In this document: positions 18,211-25,098 of the stretch, one piece after another
How the letters are laid out: each line of letters begins with the position of its first letter
Numbering within the stretch: the first letter of the stretch is position 1
Assembly (NCBI GenBank): GCA_900543305.1
Contig: UQQZ01000008.1
Location: 1-51,231, forward strand
Origin: an uncultured Oscillospiraceae bacterium
Lineage (GTDB): Bacteria; Bacillota; Clostridia; Oscillospirales; Acutalibacteraceae
Direction of reading: 5' to 3'
DNA: 51,231 nucleotides
Program-made: the position numbers and the translations under genes
The notes under the pieces: generated by a model
The model's input: only the letters and a program-made list of their open reading frames with translations
Databases searched by the model: none
What the model was told of the DNA's origin: nothing

Positions 18211-18240
18211 GTATATTTTCTCCCAGGCCTTGCCAAACTA
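18211..18240 (+). promoter_or_regulatory. Candidate sigma-G (forespore) promoter of spoVAC-spoVAD
   Basis: GTATA (18211-18215) fits the sigma-G/F -35 pattern GHATR; after an 18-bp spacer CAAACTA (18234-18240) fits the -10 CATNHTA with one mismatch. It lies 27 nt before the spoVAC start, and sigma-G control of spoVA genes is established in Bacillus. Confidence 0.5.
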
Positions 18241-18266
18241 AAGAAAAAAACAAAGGGGGAAGGTTT

Positions 18267-18728
18267 GTGAAAACGGTATCCAACGAGGAATACAGCCGCC
18301 GGGTGGAAGAGGCGTCTCCGCCGTCGCCGGTGGGGAAAAACTGCCTGTTGGCTTTTTTGTTTGGGGGGACCATATGCACCTTGGGGCAGGTCCTTTGCAC
18401 CCTTTACCGGAATCTGGGGCTGGCGCTGCCGGAAGCCCGTACGGGGGTGTCCATCAGCTTGATTTTTCTTTCCGCCCTGCTCACGGCCCTGGGGCTTTAC
18501 GACCGAATTGCAAAATACGGAGGAGCAGGCTGTTTGGTGCCCATCACCGGCTTTGCCAATTCCATGGTTTCCCCGGCTTTGGAATTTAAAAGCGAGGGGT
18601 TTGTTACCGGTCTGGGGGCAAAGCTTTTTACTGTGGCGGGGCCTGTGCTGGTGTTTGGAATCACCGCCTCGGTGGTTTATGGATTGATCCTCTTTGGCCT
18701 TTCCCTATGGAATGGGGGCAGTTTATGA
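18267..18728 (+). CDS. spoVAC: Stage V sporulation protein AC
   Basis: A 153-residue membrane protein of the SpoVA channel, which moves Ca-dipicolinic acid into the forespore and releases it in germination; SpoVAC itself is described as a mechanosensitive channel. Four to five hydrophobic segments are visible, with the family block GGAGCLVPITGFANSMVSPALEFKSEGFV split across about 90-117. The start is a GTG at 18267 behind AAGGGGGAAGG. It overlaps spoVAD by an ATGA. Confidence 0.93.
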   Translation: MKTVSNEEYSRRVEEASPPSPVGKNCLLAFLFGGTICTLGQVLCTLYRNLGLALPEARTGVSISLIFLSALLTALGLYDRIAKYGGAGCLVPITGFANSMVSPALEFKSEGFVTGLGAKLFTVAGPVLVFGITASVVYGLILFGLSLWNGGSL

Positions 18729-19729
18729 AGCGGATTGGAAAAAGCACCTTGGAATTCGAACGTCCGCCGGCGGTAATGTCCCGGGCTGCGGTGGGAGGAA
18801 AAAAGGAAGCGGAAGGTCCTTTGGGAACGGAATTTGACCAGACTTTCCAGGATACCACTCTCCAGGAAAAAAGCTGGGAGCAGGCGGAGGCCCAGCTTCA
18901 GCAGGAGACCGTAACCCTGGCCCTGCAAAAAGCCGGGGTTTCCCCGGAACAGGTGGATTTTCTCTTTGCCGGGGACCTGCTGAATCAGTGTATTTCTTCC
19001 ACTTTCGGGCTGCTGGGGTTTGGGATACCCTTTTTGGGCCAATATGGTGCTTGTTCCACCATGGCTCAGACCCTGTTGATGGCCACCCTGATGGTGGAAA
19101 GCGGTGCAGCCCGGCGGGCGTTGGCGGTGACCAGTTCCCACTTCTGCTCGGCGGAGCGTCAATTCCGCCTGCCCCTGGAATACGGGGGCCAGCGTTCTCC
19201 CACTGCCCAGTGGACAGCCACCGCCTCCGGATGTGTGCTGGTGGGAACGGAAGGTACGGTGAAAATCCGTCGGGGCCTTGCAGGAAAGATCCGGGACCTG
19301 GGGGTGAAGGACCCGGCCAACATGGGGGCGGCCATGGCCCCTGCTGCGGCATCCAGCATCCTGGAATTCCTAAGGGATACAGGGACCTCTCCCAAGGATT
19401 ACGACGGAATTTTCACAGGGGATCTAGGGCTTGTGGGATCCCGGCTTCTGTACCAATGCCTGGAAGACAATGGCATTGATCTGCAGCCGGTGCATCAGGA
19501 CTGCGGCATGCTTCTTTACGACCTGGAGCGTCAGGACGTTCATGCAGGAGGTTCCGGATGCGGCTGCTCGGCGTCGGTACTTTGCGGCCATCTTTTGAAC
19601 CGGATGGAGCAAGGAGAACTGGGAAACATTCTTTTTTGCGCCACCGGAGCTCTCATGTCTCCCACTTCCCAGCAGCAAGGCCAGTCCATCCCGGGGATCT
19701 GCCATGTATTGCAGCTTACCACCCGTTAA
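18725..19729 (+). CDS. spoVAD: Stage V sporulation protein AD
   Basis: A 334-residue thiolase-fold protein that binds dipicolinic acid and works with SpoVAC in spores. Visible family blocks are VDFLFAGDLLNQC, FLGQYGACSTMAQ and TASGCVLVG; the classical thiolase catalytic set is not expected. The start is the ATG at 18725, which overlaps the spoVAC stop and has a G-run upstream; an ATG at 18707 lies inside spoVAC without such a site. Clostridia usually have spoVAE directly after this gene; here a terminator follows instead. Confidence 0.93.
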   Translation: MKRIGKSTLEFERPPAVMSRAAVGGKKEAEGPLGTEFDQTFQDTTLQEKSWEQAEAQLQQETVTLALQKAGVSPEQVDFLFAGDLLNQCISSTFGLLGFGIPFLGQYGACSTMAQTLLMATLMVESGAARRALAVTSSHFCSAERQFRLPLEYGGQRSPTAQWTATASGCVLVGTEGTVKIRRGLAGKIRDLGVKDPANMGAAMAPAAASSILEFLRDTGTSPKDYDGIFTGDLGLVGSRLLYQCLEDNGIDLQPVHQDCGMLLYDLERQDVHAGGSGCGCSASVLCGHLLNRMEQGELGNILFCATGALMSPTSQQQGQSIPGICHVLQLTTR

Positions 19730-19734
19730 ACCAC

Positions 19735-19777
19735 AAAAAACCGTGCCCCAGGCAGTCAGCCTCTGGCACGGTTTTTT
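19735..19777. terminator. Bidirectional terminator between spoVAD and the hexomutase gene
   Basis: AAAAAACCGTGCC pairs with GGCACGGTTTTTT; the A-run and T-run allow it to serve both converging genes. Confidence 0.9.
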
Positions 19778-19794
19778 ATGAAAGGGAGAATCCC

Positions 19795-21306
19795 TTAAAA
19801 TTGTTCCAAGGGAGTGATATCGATGCCTTCCCGGTGGGCTTCCAGAAATGCCAGAAGCTTTTGGGCAATGAGCTTGTTGCCTCCCTGGGCGTCGCTTTCG
19901 AAGTTGATGGGCAGAATGGGGTCATGGACGGAAAGCCGAAGCAGGAACCAGCCTTCCCCTTCTCCCTTGGGGAAGGAAACCCGCAGGCCTTCCCGGTTGT
20001 CCGGGGCAATCTGCCAGCCCTGTTCCCGGGCATAGGCTTCCAGCTGGGCGATGAGGGCTTCCCCACGGGCCCGAAACTCGGGATCGGTAATGGGCAGGCG
20101 CACCTCCGCGGCCTCCACCGGTTCCCGCAAGGGAGCCAGCAGGTCTTCCAGGTCCTTGCCTTCCCGGCCCAAAGAGGCCATTTTGATGAGAATTTTCGTT
20201 ACCAGATAAGCACCGTCATCCAGGAAATGGTTTTCCCGCATAGCCGCGTGGCCGCTGGTTTCGATGGCCAGAGGGCAGTTGATTCCCTGGGCGTTAAGCC
20301 GCAGAGCCTCATTGATGACGTTTTTGTATCCCCGCTTAAATCGATGATGTTTTCCTCCCAAGGTGGTTTCCAGATATTCCTTCAAACCGTCAGAGGTGAT
20401 GGAGTCGGTGACCACCGTGCCGCCGGGGTTGCCTTCCAGGGCGATGGCGGAGGCCAGAGCCACCAGCCGGTTTCGGTTGATCTCCCGGCCTTCCCGGTCC
20501 ACGGCGCCGCCCCGGTCTACGTCGGTGTCAAAGATGACGCCCAAGTCCGCATGGGCATTTTTCACGGCCTGGCACACGGAGTCCATAGCCTCCTGATTTT
20601 CCGGATTGGGAATGTGATTGGGGAACCGGCCGTCCGGCTCCAAAAATTGGCTGCCGGAGATATCCGCTCCCAGAGGAGCCAACACCTCGGTAGCGTAGAA
20701 GCCGCCGGCACCATTGCCTGCATCCACCACAATGTGATAGCCTTTTAAGGGGTACTCATAGTCCGGCGCATTCACTCCCTGCTGGATGGTTTCCCGCAGG
20801 CGCTTGGCATAATCCTTCATATAGGCGCAGTCCTGCCGGGAGCCGAGAGCTTCCTGTTGGGGATGGAGCCCCTGTTGGGCGTCCTCCAAAATTTCCGTGA
20901 TATCCGGGGCGTCCAGACCTCCCTGGGGGGTAAAGAACTTCAAACCATTCCGATGGTAGGGATGGTGGCTGGCCGTGATCTGTACCGAGCAGTCGCAGGG
21001 CAGATCCAGGGTGGCCCAGAACATGGAGGGAGTGGAGGCAAGGCCGCAGTCCAGCACCTGACAGCCATACCGGAGAAAGACCCGCTGCAACGCGGCGCTG
21101 ATTCGGTCTGCGGAAATCCGGGAGTCATGGCCTACAGCTACCCGAAGGCCCTGGGCCTCCTTATTCAGATGGCGGTTGCACCATACCAAAAAGGCAGCCG
21201 CGATGGCTTCGATGACCGGATCGGTAAGGTTGACCGGTTCTCCGGGCACCCCTTCCACGGCCACGCCGCGGATGTCGGTACCGCTTTTCAGTTTGCGAAA
21301 TTCCAT
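19795..21306 (-). CDS. Phosphomannomutase / phosphoglucomutase (alpha-D-phosphohexomutase)
   Basis: Interconverts hexose-1- and hexose-6-phosphates. 503 residues. The phosphoserine loop is TASHHP (Ser113; most relatives have TASHNP), the metal loop DTDVDRG (260-266), the sugar-specificity loop ETSGH (349-353) and a C-terminal phosphate-binding domain. The EtSGH loop fits dual phosphomannomutase/phosphoglucomutase activity but cannot settle it. The start is the ATG at 21306, with AAGGAGG upstream; the frame stays open for 52 more codons that are not family-like. It stands alone, convergent with spoVAD. Confidence 0.9.
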   Translation of the reverse strand: MEFRKLKSGTDIRGVAVEGVPGEPVNLTDPVIEAIAAAFLVWCNRHLNKEAQGLRVAVGHDSRISADRISAALQRVFLRYGCQVLDCGLASTPSMFWATLDLPCDCSVQITASHHPYHRNGLKFFTPQGGLDAPDITEILEDAQQGLHPQQEALGSRQDCAYMKDYAKRLRETIQQGVNAPDYEYPLKGYHIVVDAGNGAGGFYATEVLAPLGADISGSQFLEPDGRFPNHIPNPENQEAMDSVCQAVKNAHADLGVIFDTDVDRGGAVDREGREINRNRLVALASAIALEGNPGGTVVTDSITSDGLKEYLETTLGGKHHRFKRGYKNVINEALRLNAQGINCPLAIETSGHAAMRENHFLDDGAYLVTKILIKMASLGREGKDLEDLLAPLREPVEAAEVRLPITDPEFRARGEALIAQLEAYAREQGWQIAPDNREGLRVSFPKGEGEGWFLLRLSVHDPILPINFESDAQGGNKLIAQKLLAFLEAHREGIDITPLEQF

Positions 21307-21479
21307 ATAGGGTTCCTCCTTAGGTTGCCTTCCTTTGCCGCCCTGTCCAGGGCCCGTCCGGTTTGCAAAGGGAGAAAGGGTTTCTGGGAGTATCTTATCA
21401 AAAAAGGGAAAGGGATGCAATGATTCCCGAGAATTTGCAGGATTCATTTTAAGAAATTGCAAAATTTTTCGAAAACCCC

Positions 21480-21508
21480 TTGACTAAACCGGAAACCTGT
21501 GGTATAAA
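21480..21508 (+). promoter_or_regulatory. Sigma-A promoter of the T-box/asnB unit
   Basis: -35 TTGACT (21480-21485), 17-bp spacer, -10 TATAAA (21503-21508); start point near 21515. Confidence 0.8.
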
Positions 21509-21514
21509 ATAAAG

Positions 21515-21799
21515 CATCGACAAGAAAATATTGCATGGCGTTGAAGGAGAAAAGTAACGTGGAAGCCCCTTTCAGTGAGCGGGAGGCAGTGGGAACCCCG
21601 CAAGTGTGGCGCCGCGTGAAGAACACTCCTGAGCCTCGAACCCAAAGGCGAAAGCTCAGTAGGAGAGACGCGTGGCGGCGCGTTACAGCCGTCCCCGCTT
21701 TGATGGAAGCGGACAAAGGTGACCGGAAACGGTAAATTAGGTGGCACCGCGAATGTGGCAGCGATTCGTCCTAAAATTTTAGGATTCGCTGCGTTTTTT
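21515..21799 (+). ncRNA. T-box leader, asparagine-specific
   Basis: A tRNA-sensing riboswitch upstream of asparagine synthetase. The T-box core GGTGGCACCGCG is at 21740-21751. Stem I carries the AGTGAGCGGGAGG region and a specifier loop with GAAG-AAC-ACTCCTGAG around 21620-21640; AAC is an asparagine codon, matching the downstream gene. The terminator (GCAGCGA..TCCTAAAA with TTTTAGGA..TCGCTGC, then TTTTTT, 21758-21797) competes with the antiterminator formed by the T-box core. Uncharged tRNA-Asn should permit read-through. Confidence 0.93.
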
Positions 21800-21846
21800 G
21801 TTCTTGGGGGTTTCTCCAAGGCGATCACATTCGGAGGTGTTTTTTT

Positions 21847-23442
21847 ATGTGTTCCATTATGGGTTATACGGGAAAAGATTTGCCGATGAAAGAGCTGCTC
21901 GTGGGGTTTGAAAAAACCCGGTCCCGGGGTCCGGACCAGTCCCGGATTATGGAGACTCCTTCCGGCACGTTGATGTTCCACCGGCTTGCGATTATGGGTT
22001 TGGAGGAAAGCGGCATGCAGCCCTTTACCCTGGGACGTGACGCGGTGGTGTGCAACGGGGAGCTGTACGGCTTCCGTCCCTTGAAGGCGGCCTTGGAAGA
22101 GAAGGGGTATGTGTTCCACAGCGGTTCCGACTGTGAGATCTTGCTGCCTCTGTATCGGGAGTATGGTCTCTCCATGTTCCAGATGCTGGACGCGGAGTTT
22201 GCCCTGATCCTCTATGACGGAAGCAAAGACCGGTTCATTGCGGCCCGGGACCCTATTGGTATCCGTCCTCTGTACTGGGGGGAAAGTGTTTCGGGGAAAA
22301 AGATCTTTGCCAGCGAGCCCAAAAACCTGGTAGGCCTCTGCAAGGAAATCCGGCCCTTCCCGCCCGGCCACTACTGGGACGGTGAACAGCTGGTGTGCTA
22401 CCACGATCCGGCGGCGGTAAAAGAGTACCGGGAGGACAGCTTGGATGAAATCTGCCAGAACATCCACGACAAGCTGGTGGCAGGAATCCGGAAGCGTCTG
22501 GACGCGGACGCCCCTCTGGGATTCTTACTTTCTGGAGGGTTGGACAGTTCCCTGGTGTGTTCCGTGGCCTCCAAGCTGTTGAAACAGGCAGGCTGCCAGA
22601 CCCCCATCCGCACCTTTGCCATCGGCATGGAAGGGGACGCCATCGACCTGAAATACGCCCGAGAAGTGGCCGACTATATTGGCAGCGACCACACGGAAGT
22701 GATCATCGACCAGGAGACGGTGCTGTCCTCTCTGGAAGAGGTGATCCGGGTACTGGGCACCTATGACATCACCACCATCCGGGCCAGCATGGGCATGTAC
22801 CTGCTGTGCAAGGCTATCCATCAGCAGACGGATGTGCGGGTATTGCTTACCGGGGAAATTTCCGATGAGCTCTTTGGCTACAAATATACCGACTATGCTC
22901 CCAGCGCTCAGGCCTTTCAGGAGGAATCGGAGAAGCGGGTGCGGGAGCTGCACATGTACGACGTGCTCCGGGCAGACCGGTGCATCAGCGCAAACTCCAT
23001 GGAAGCACGGGTTCCCTTTGGGGATCTGGATTTTGTCCAGTATGTGATGAGCATTGACCCGGAGAAGAAAATCAACCGGTATGGCAAGGGAAAATATCTG
23101 TTGCGCCGGGCCTTTGAAGGGGATTATCTGCCTCTGTCCATTCTGTACCGGGAGAAGGCCGCTTTTTCCGACGCGGTGGGTCATTCCATGGTGGACTATT
23201 TGAAGGAGTATGCCCAGGAACACTACACCGACGAGGAGTTCCGGAGCAAGGCCCAGCGGTACGATTTTGCCCGGCCCTTTACCAAGGAGTCCCTGCTGTA
23301 CCGAGAGATCTTTGAGAAATATTATCCTGGCCAAGCGCCGATGGTGGTGGGCTTCTGGATGCCCAACAAGGATTGGGAAGGCTGCGATGTGGACGATCCC
23401 AGCGCCCGGGTGTTGGCCAACTACGGAGCCTCTGGTCAATAA
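21847..23442 (+). CDS. asnB: Asparagine synthetase B, glutamine-hydrolysing
   Basis: Makes asparagine from aspartate, glutamine and ATP. 531 residues. Mature N-terminal Cys2 (MCSIMGYTG) is the class II glutaminase nucleophile; the C-terminal synthetase domain has the ATP pyrophosphatase loop LSGGLDSS (SGGLDSS from 229) and later GEISDELFGYKY and SMEARVPFGD motifs. The length agrees with bacterial AsnB (about 520-550). AGGTG sits before the ATG at 21847. Control by the upstream Asn T-box is strongly supported. Confidence 0.96.
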   Translation: MCSIMGYTGKDLPMKELLVGFEKTRSRGPDQSRIMETPSGTLMFHRLAIMGLEESGMQPFTLGRDAVVCNGELYGFRPLKAALEEKGYVFHSGSDCEILLPLYREYGLSMFQMLDAEFALILYDGSKDRFIAARDPIGIRPLYWGESVSGKKIFASEPKNLVGLCKEIRPFPPGHYWDGEQLVCYHDPAAVKEYREDSLDEICQNIHDKLVAGIRKRLDADAPLGFLLSGGLDSSLVCSVASKLLKQAGCQTPIRTFAIGMEGDAIDLKYAREVADYIGSDHTEVIIDQETVLSSLEEVIRVLGTYDITTIRASMGMYLLCKAIHQQTDVRVLLTGEISDELFGYKYTDYAPSAQAFQEESEKRVRELHMYDVLRADRCISANSMEARVPFGDLDFVQYVMSIDPEKKINRYGKGKYLLRRAFEGDYLPLSILYREKAAFSDAVGHSMVDYLKEYAQEHYTDEEFRSKAQRYDFARPFTKESLLYREIFEKYYPGQAPMVVGFWMPNKDWEGCDVDDPSARVLANYGASGQ

Positions 23443-23454
23443 ACCAGGTTTCCG

Positions 23455-23483
23455 TTGCGCCTCAGGCAGAACTGTGCTATAAT
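23455..23483 (+). promoter_or_regulatory. Promoter of pyrE (extended -10)
   Basis: -35 TTGCGC (23455-23460), 17-bp spacer, -10 TATAAT (23478-23483) preceded by TGC, giving an extended -10. It starts 13 bp after the asnB stop. Confidence 0.7.
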
Positions 23484-23504
23484 GACCCCAGAAAAACCAT
23501 CGGT

Positions 23505-23623
23505 GTGGGAAGTGCCCACCGCGGGAAAACCCAAGGTGGGGTTTCCGGGAAATGGAGAACGCGGGCGGCAAAAAAGCCGCCTGCGTGACATGCCCACCGC
23601 AGGTGTGCCCACCGAAGGTGGGG
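23505..23623 (+). repeat. Hairpin-rich repeated leader of pyrE
   Basis: Three copies of TGCCCACCG (23513-23521, 23591-23599, 23606-23614) are mixed with hairpins: GTGGG/CCCAC around 23505-23519, AAACCC/GGGTTT (about 23527-23545), a 10-bp stem CGCGGGCGGC/GCCGCCTGCG with an A6 loop (23560-23585), and CCCACC/GGTGGG (23608-23622), the last reaching the G-rich stretch before pyrE. No PyrR-binding consensus or T-run terminator was seen. The frame is open through it but with no start signal. Confidence 0.6.
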
Positions 23624-23640
23624 GAAAGGATGAAGCCAGG

Positions 23641-24303
23641 ATGCTCACGGAAAAGAAGAAGGAATTTATCGAGTTTATGCTCTCTGCCCAGGTGCTGCGG
23701 TTCGGCAATTTTGTAACCAAAAGCGGCCGGAACACCCAATACTTTGTAAACACCGGCAATTACAAGACCGGTGCTCAGTTGGCCCGGCTGGGAAGCTACT
23801 ATGCCGCCCTGGTAAAGGAAACGGTGGGGGATCAGTTTGAGGCCATGTTTGGCCCGGCTTACAAGGGGATTCCCCTGGCCACTGCCTGTGCCATTGCCCT
23901 GTATCGGGACCACGGCATTGACCGGCCCTATTTCTTCAACCGTAAGGAAGTGAAGGACCACGGAGAAGGGGGCGGCACCGTAGGGTATGCTCCCCAGGAT
24001 GGAGACCGCATCATCATCATTGAGGACGTGATCACCGCCGGCACCGCAGTTCGTGAGACCATGCCCATTCTGAAAGCATGTGCCGATGTGAAAGTACCCC
24101 ATATGTTCATCAGCGTGGATCGCTGTGAGGTGGGCCATACTCCCGGCAAAACCGCCATTATGGAAGTGGAAGAGGAATTCGGTGTGAAGGTTCATCCCAT
24201 TGTCACCGTGGTGGATATCCACGAGTACTTGAAGGCCAATGGCACCGACCCTGAACTGATCAAAGCCATGGAAGGCTATATGGATCAGTATTGCGTGCTA
24301 TAA
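23641..24303 (+). CDS. pyrE: Orotate phosphoribosyltransferase
   Basis: Converts orotate and PRPP to orotidine monophosphate in pyrimidine synthesis. 220 residues, with the orotate-binding N-terminal block (VTKSGRNTQYFVNTG), the flexible catalytic loop near FNRKEVKDHGEGG and the PRPP motif IIIIEDVITAGTA (about 122-134). The ATG at 23641 aligns with the family N terminus; its ribosome binding site is poor (GGGGGAAAGGA ends about 10 nt upstream and may be masked by a hairpin). The frame runs open 62 codons upstream into the repeated leader, which is not family-like. No other pyr gene is nearby. Confidence 0.93.
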   Translation: MLTEKKKEFIEFMLSAQVLRFGNFVTKSGRNTQYFVNTGNYKTGAQLARLGSYYAALVKETVGDQFEAMFGPAYKGIPLATACAIALYRDHGIDRPYFFNRKEVKDHGEGGGTVGYAPQDGDRIIIIEDVITAGTAVRETMPILKACADVKVPHMFISVDRCEVGHTPGKTAIMEVEEEFGVKVHPIVTVVDIHEYLKANGTDPELIKAMEGYMDQYCVL

Positions 24304-24316
24304 AAAGGAAAATGCA

Positions 24317-24350
24317 AAAGGCTCCCGGTAGTTTTACCGGGAGCCTTTTT
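24317..24350. terminator. Terminator between pyrE and the converging hypothetical gene
   Basis: AAAGGCTCCCGGTA pairs with TACCGGGAGCC, followed by TTTTT; A and T runs on both sides make it usable by both strands. Confidence 0.9.
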
Positions 24351-24368
24351 GACTTTCAGAAATGACTT

Positions 24369-24418
24369 TCCCGGGGGAAGAGAATCCTCACTGGCGGGAG
24401 CCAATTTGTCCCCCGGGA
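24369..24418. other. 10-bp perfect inverted repeat beyond the pyrE terminator
   Basis: TCCCGGGGGA (24369-24378) and TCCCCCGGGA (24409-24418) are exact reverse complements separated by 30 nt. It lies in the 3' region of the minus-strand gene 24472-24981. There is no T-run; it may stabilise the mRNA end. Confidence 0.5.
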
Positions 24419-24471
24419 GATTGTACCCACCGGATATGTCCAAATGAATGGGGCATGGAGTGTTGTGGGAG

Positions 24472-24981
24472 TTATGGCGCCTCCTCCGGCGGGAAGCCTG
24501 CTTCCTCATAGGCCTTATCTTCATAGGTGACAGTGTAAGGAACGTAAGCAGGATGTTCCGGAGAGGTGTATTCCTTGAGAGTTTCTCCCTCCTGGGACAA
24601 AAGCATTACCAGGTCTGGACGGCCATATGCCAGATCTTCGCAAAAGACTTCTACCGTGCACAATTCTCCTTCAACCACAGTGGGAAAGGACAGATTGCTG
24701 AGAAGGCCGCTTGCCCCTGTCCGCAGGAAATGGGGAAATTCCCGCCACGCCAGTGTACTGGCCCCGCTTCTCACAAGCTCCTCCACATCCTGCTCCCGAA
24801 TCAAGCCCAGCTTGTCCATAAACTCCTCTGACGGGGCGGAGCTGGGGCTTGGACTGGGATTTTGGCCGGAAGATAAGCCGGAATCCACCGGGTTTTCCCG
24901 CTGCCACAGCAACAATCCTCCCACGCCAAGGGCAGCTCCCAGAACTGCTGCCAGTAGGAACGAGAAAGCTTTGCGGAGCAT
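24472..24981 (-). CDS. Hypothetical membrane-anchored exported protein
   Basis: 169 residues, not recognised. A single N-terminal hydrophobic helix (about 4-26, AFSFLLAAVLGAALGVGGLL) acts as anchor or signal; a Ser/Pro-rich spacer follows (PSPSPSSAPS near 45), then a soluble domain of about 115 residues outside the membrane. No cysteine lipobox. The start chosen is the ATG at 24981, with AGGAGG about 10 nt upstream; the frame also opens 12 codons earlier, without a site. It follows the P-type ATPase gene on the same strand after 117 nt, a gap that contains a GAACA/TGTTC inverted repeat (25012-25027). Confidence 0.7.
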   Translation of the reverse strand: MLRKAFSFLLAAVLGAALGVGGLLLWQRENPVDSGLSSGQNPSPSPSSAPSEEFMDKLGLIREQDVEELVRSGASTLAWREFPHFLRTGASGLLSNLSFPTVVEGELCTVEVFCEDLAYGRPDLVMLLSQEGETLKEYTSPEHPAYVPYTVTYEDKAYEEAGFPPEEAP

Positions 24982-25098
24982 GGCGCAGCACCTCCTAAGT
25001 CTGGAAACATAGAACACTAGAATGTTCGGAAAATAGGACGGTTTTTTAGAAAAGGAAGGGGGATTCTTTGGCAGGTGAAAAGAGCTTGCTAGAAGTGG

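Noticed and set aside
23505..23640. PyrR-type attenuator before pyrE
   Set aside because: No PyrR anti-antiterminator consensus and no terminator with a T-run were found; only hairpins are present.
25012..25027. LexA box before the hypothetical gene 24472-24981
   Set aside because: The arms GAACA/TGTTC are 6 nt apart, so GAAC and GTTC are 8 nt apart and not the 4 nt of a LexA box.
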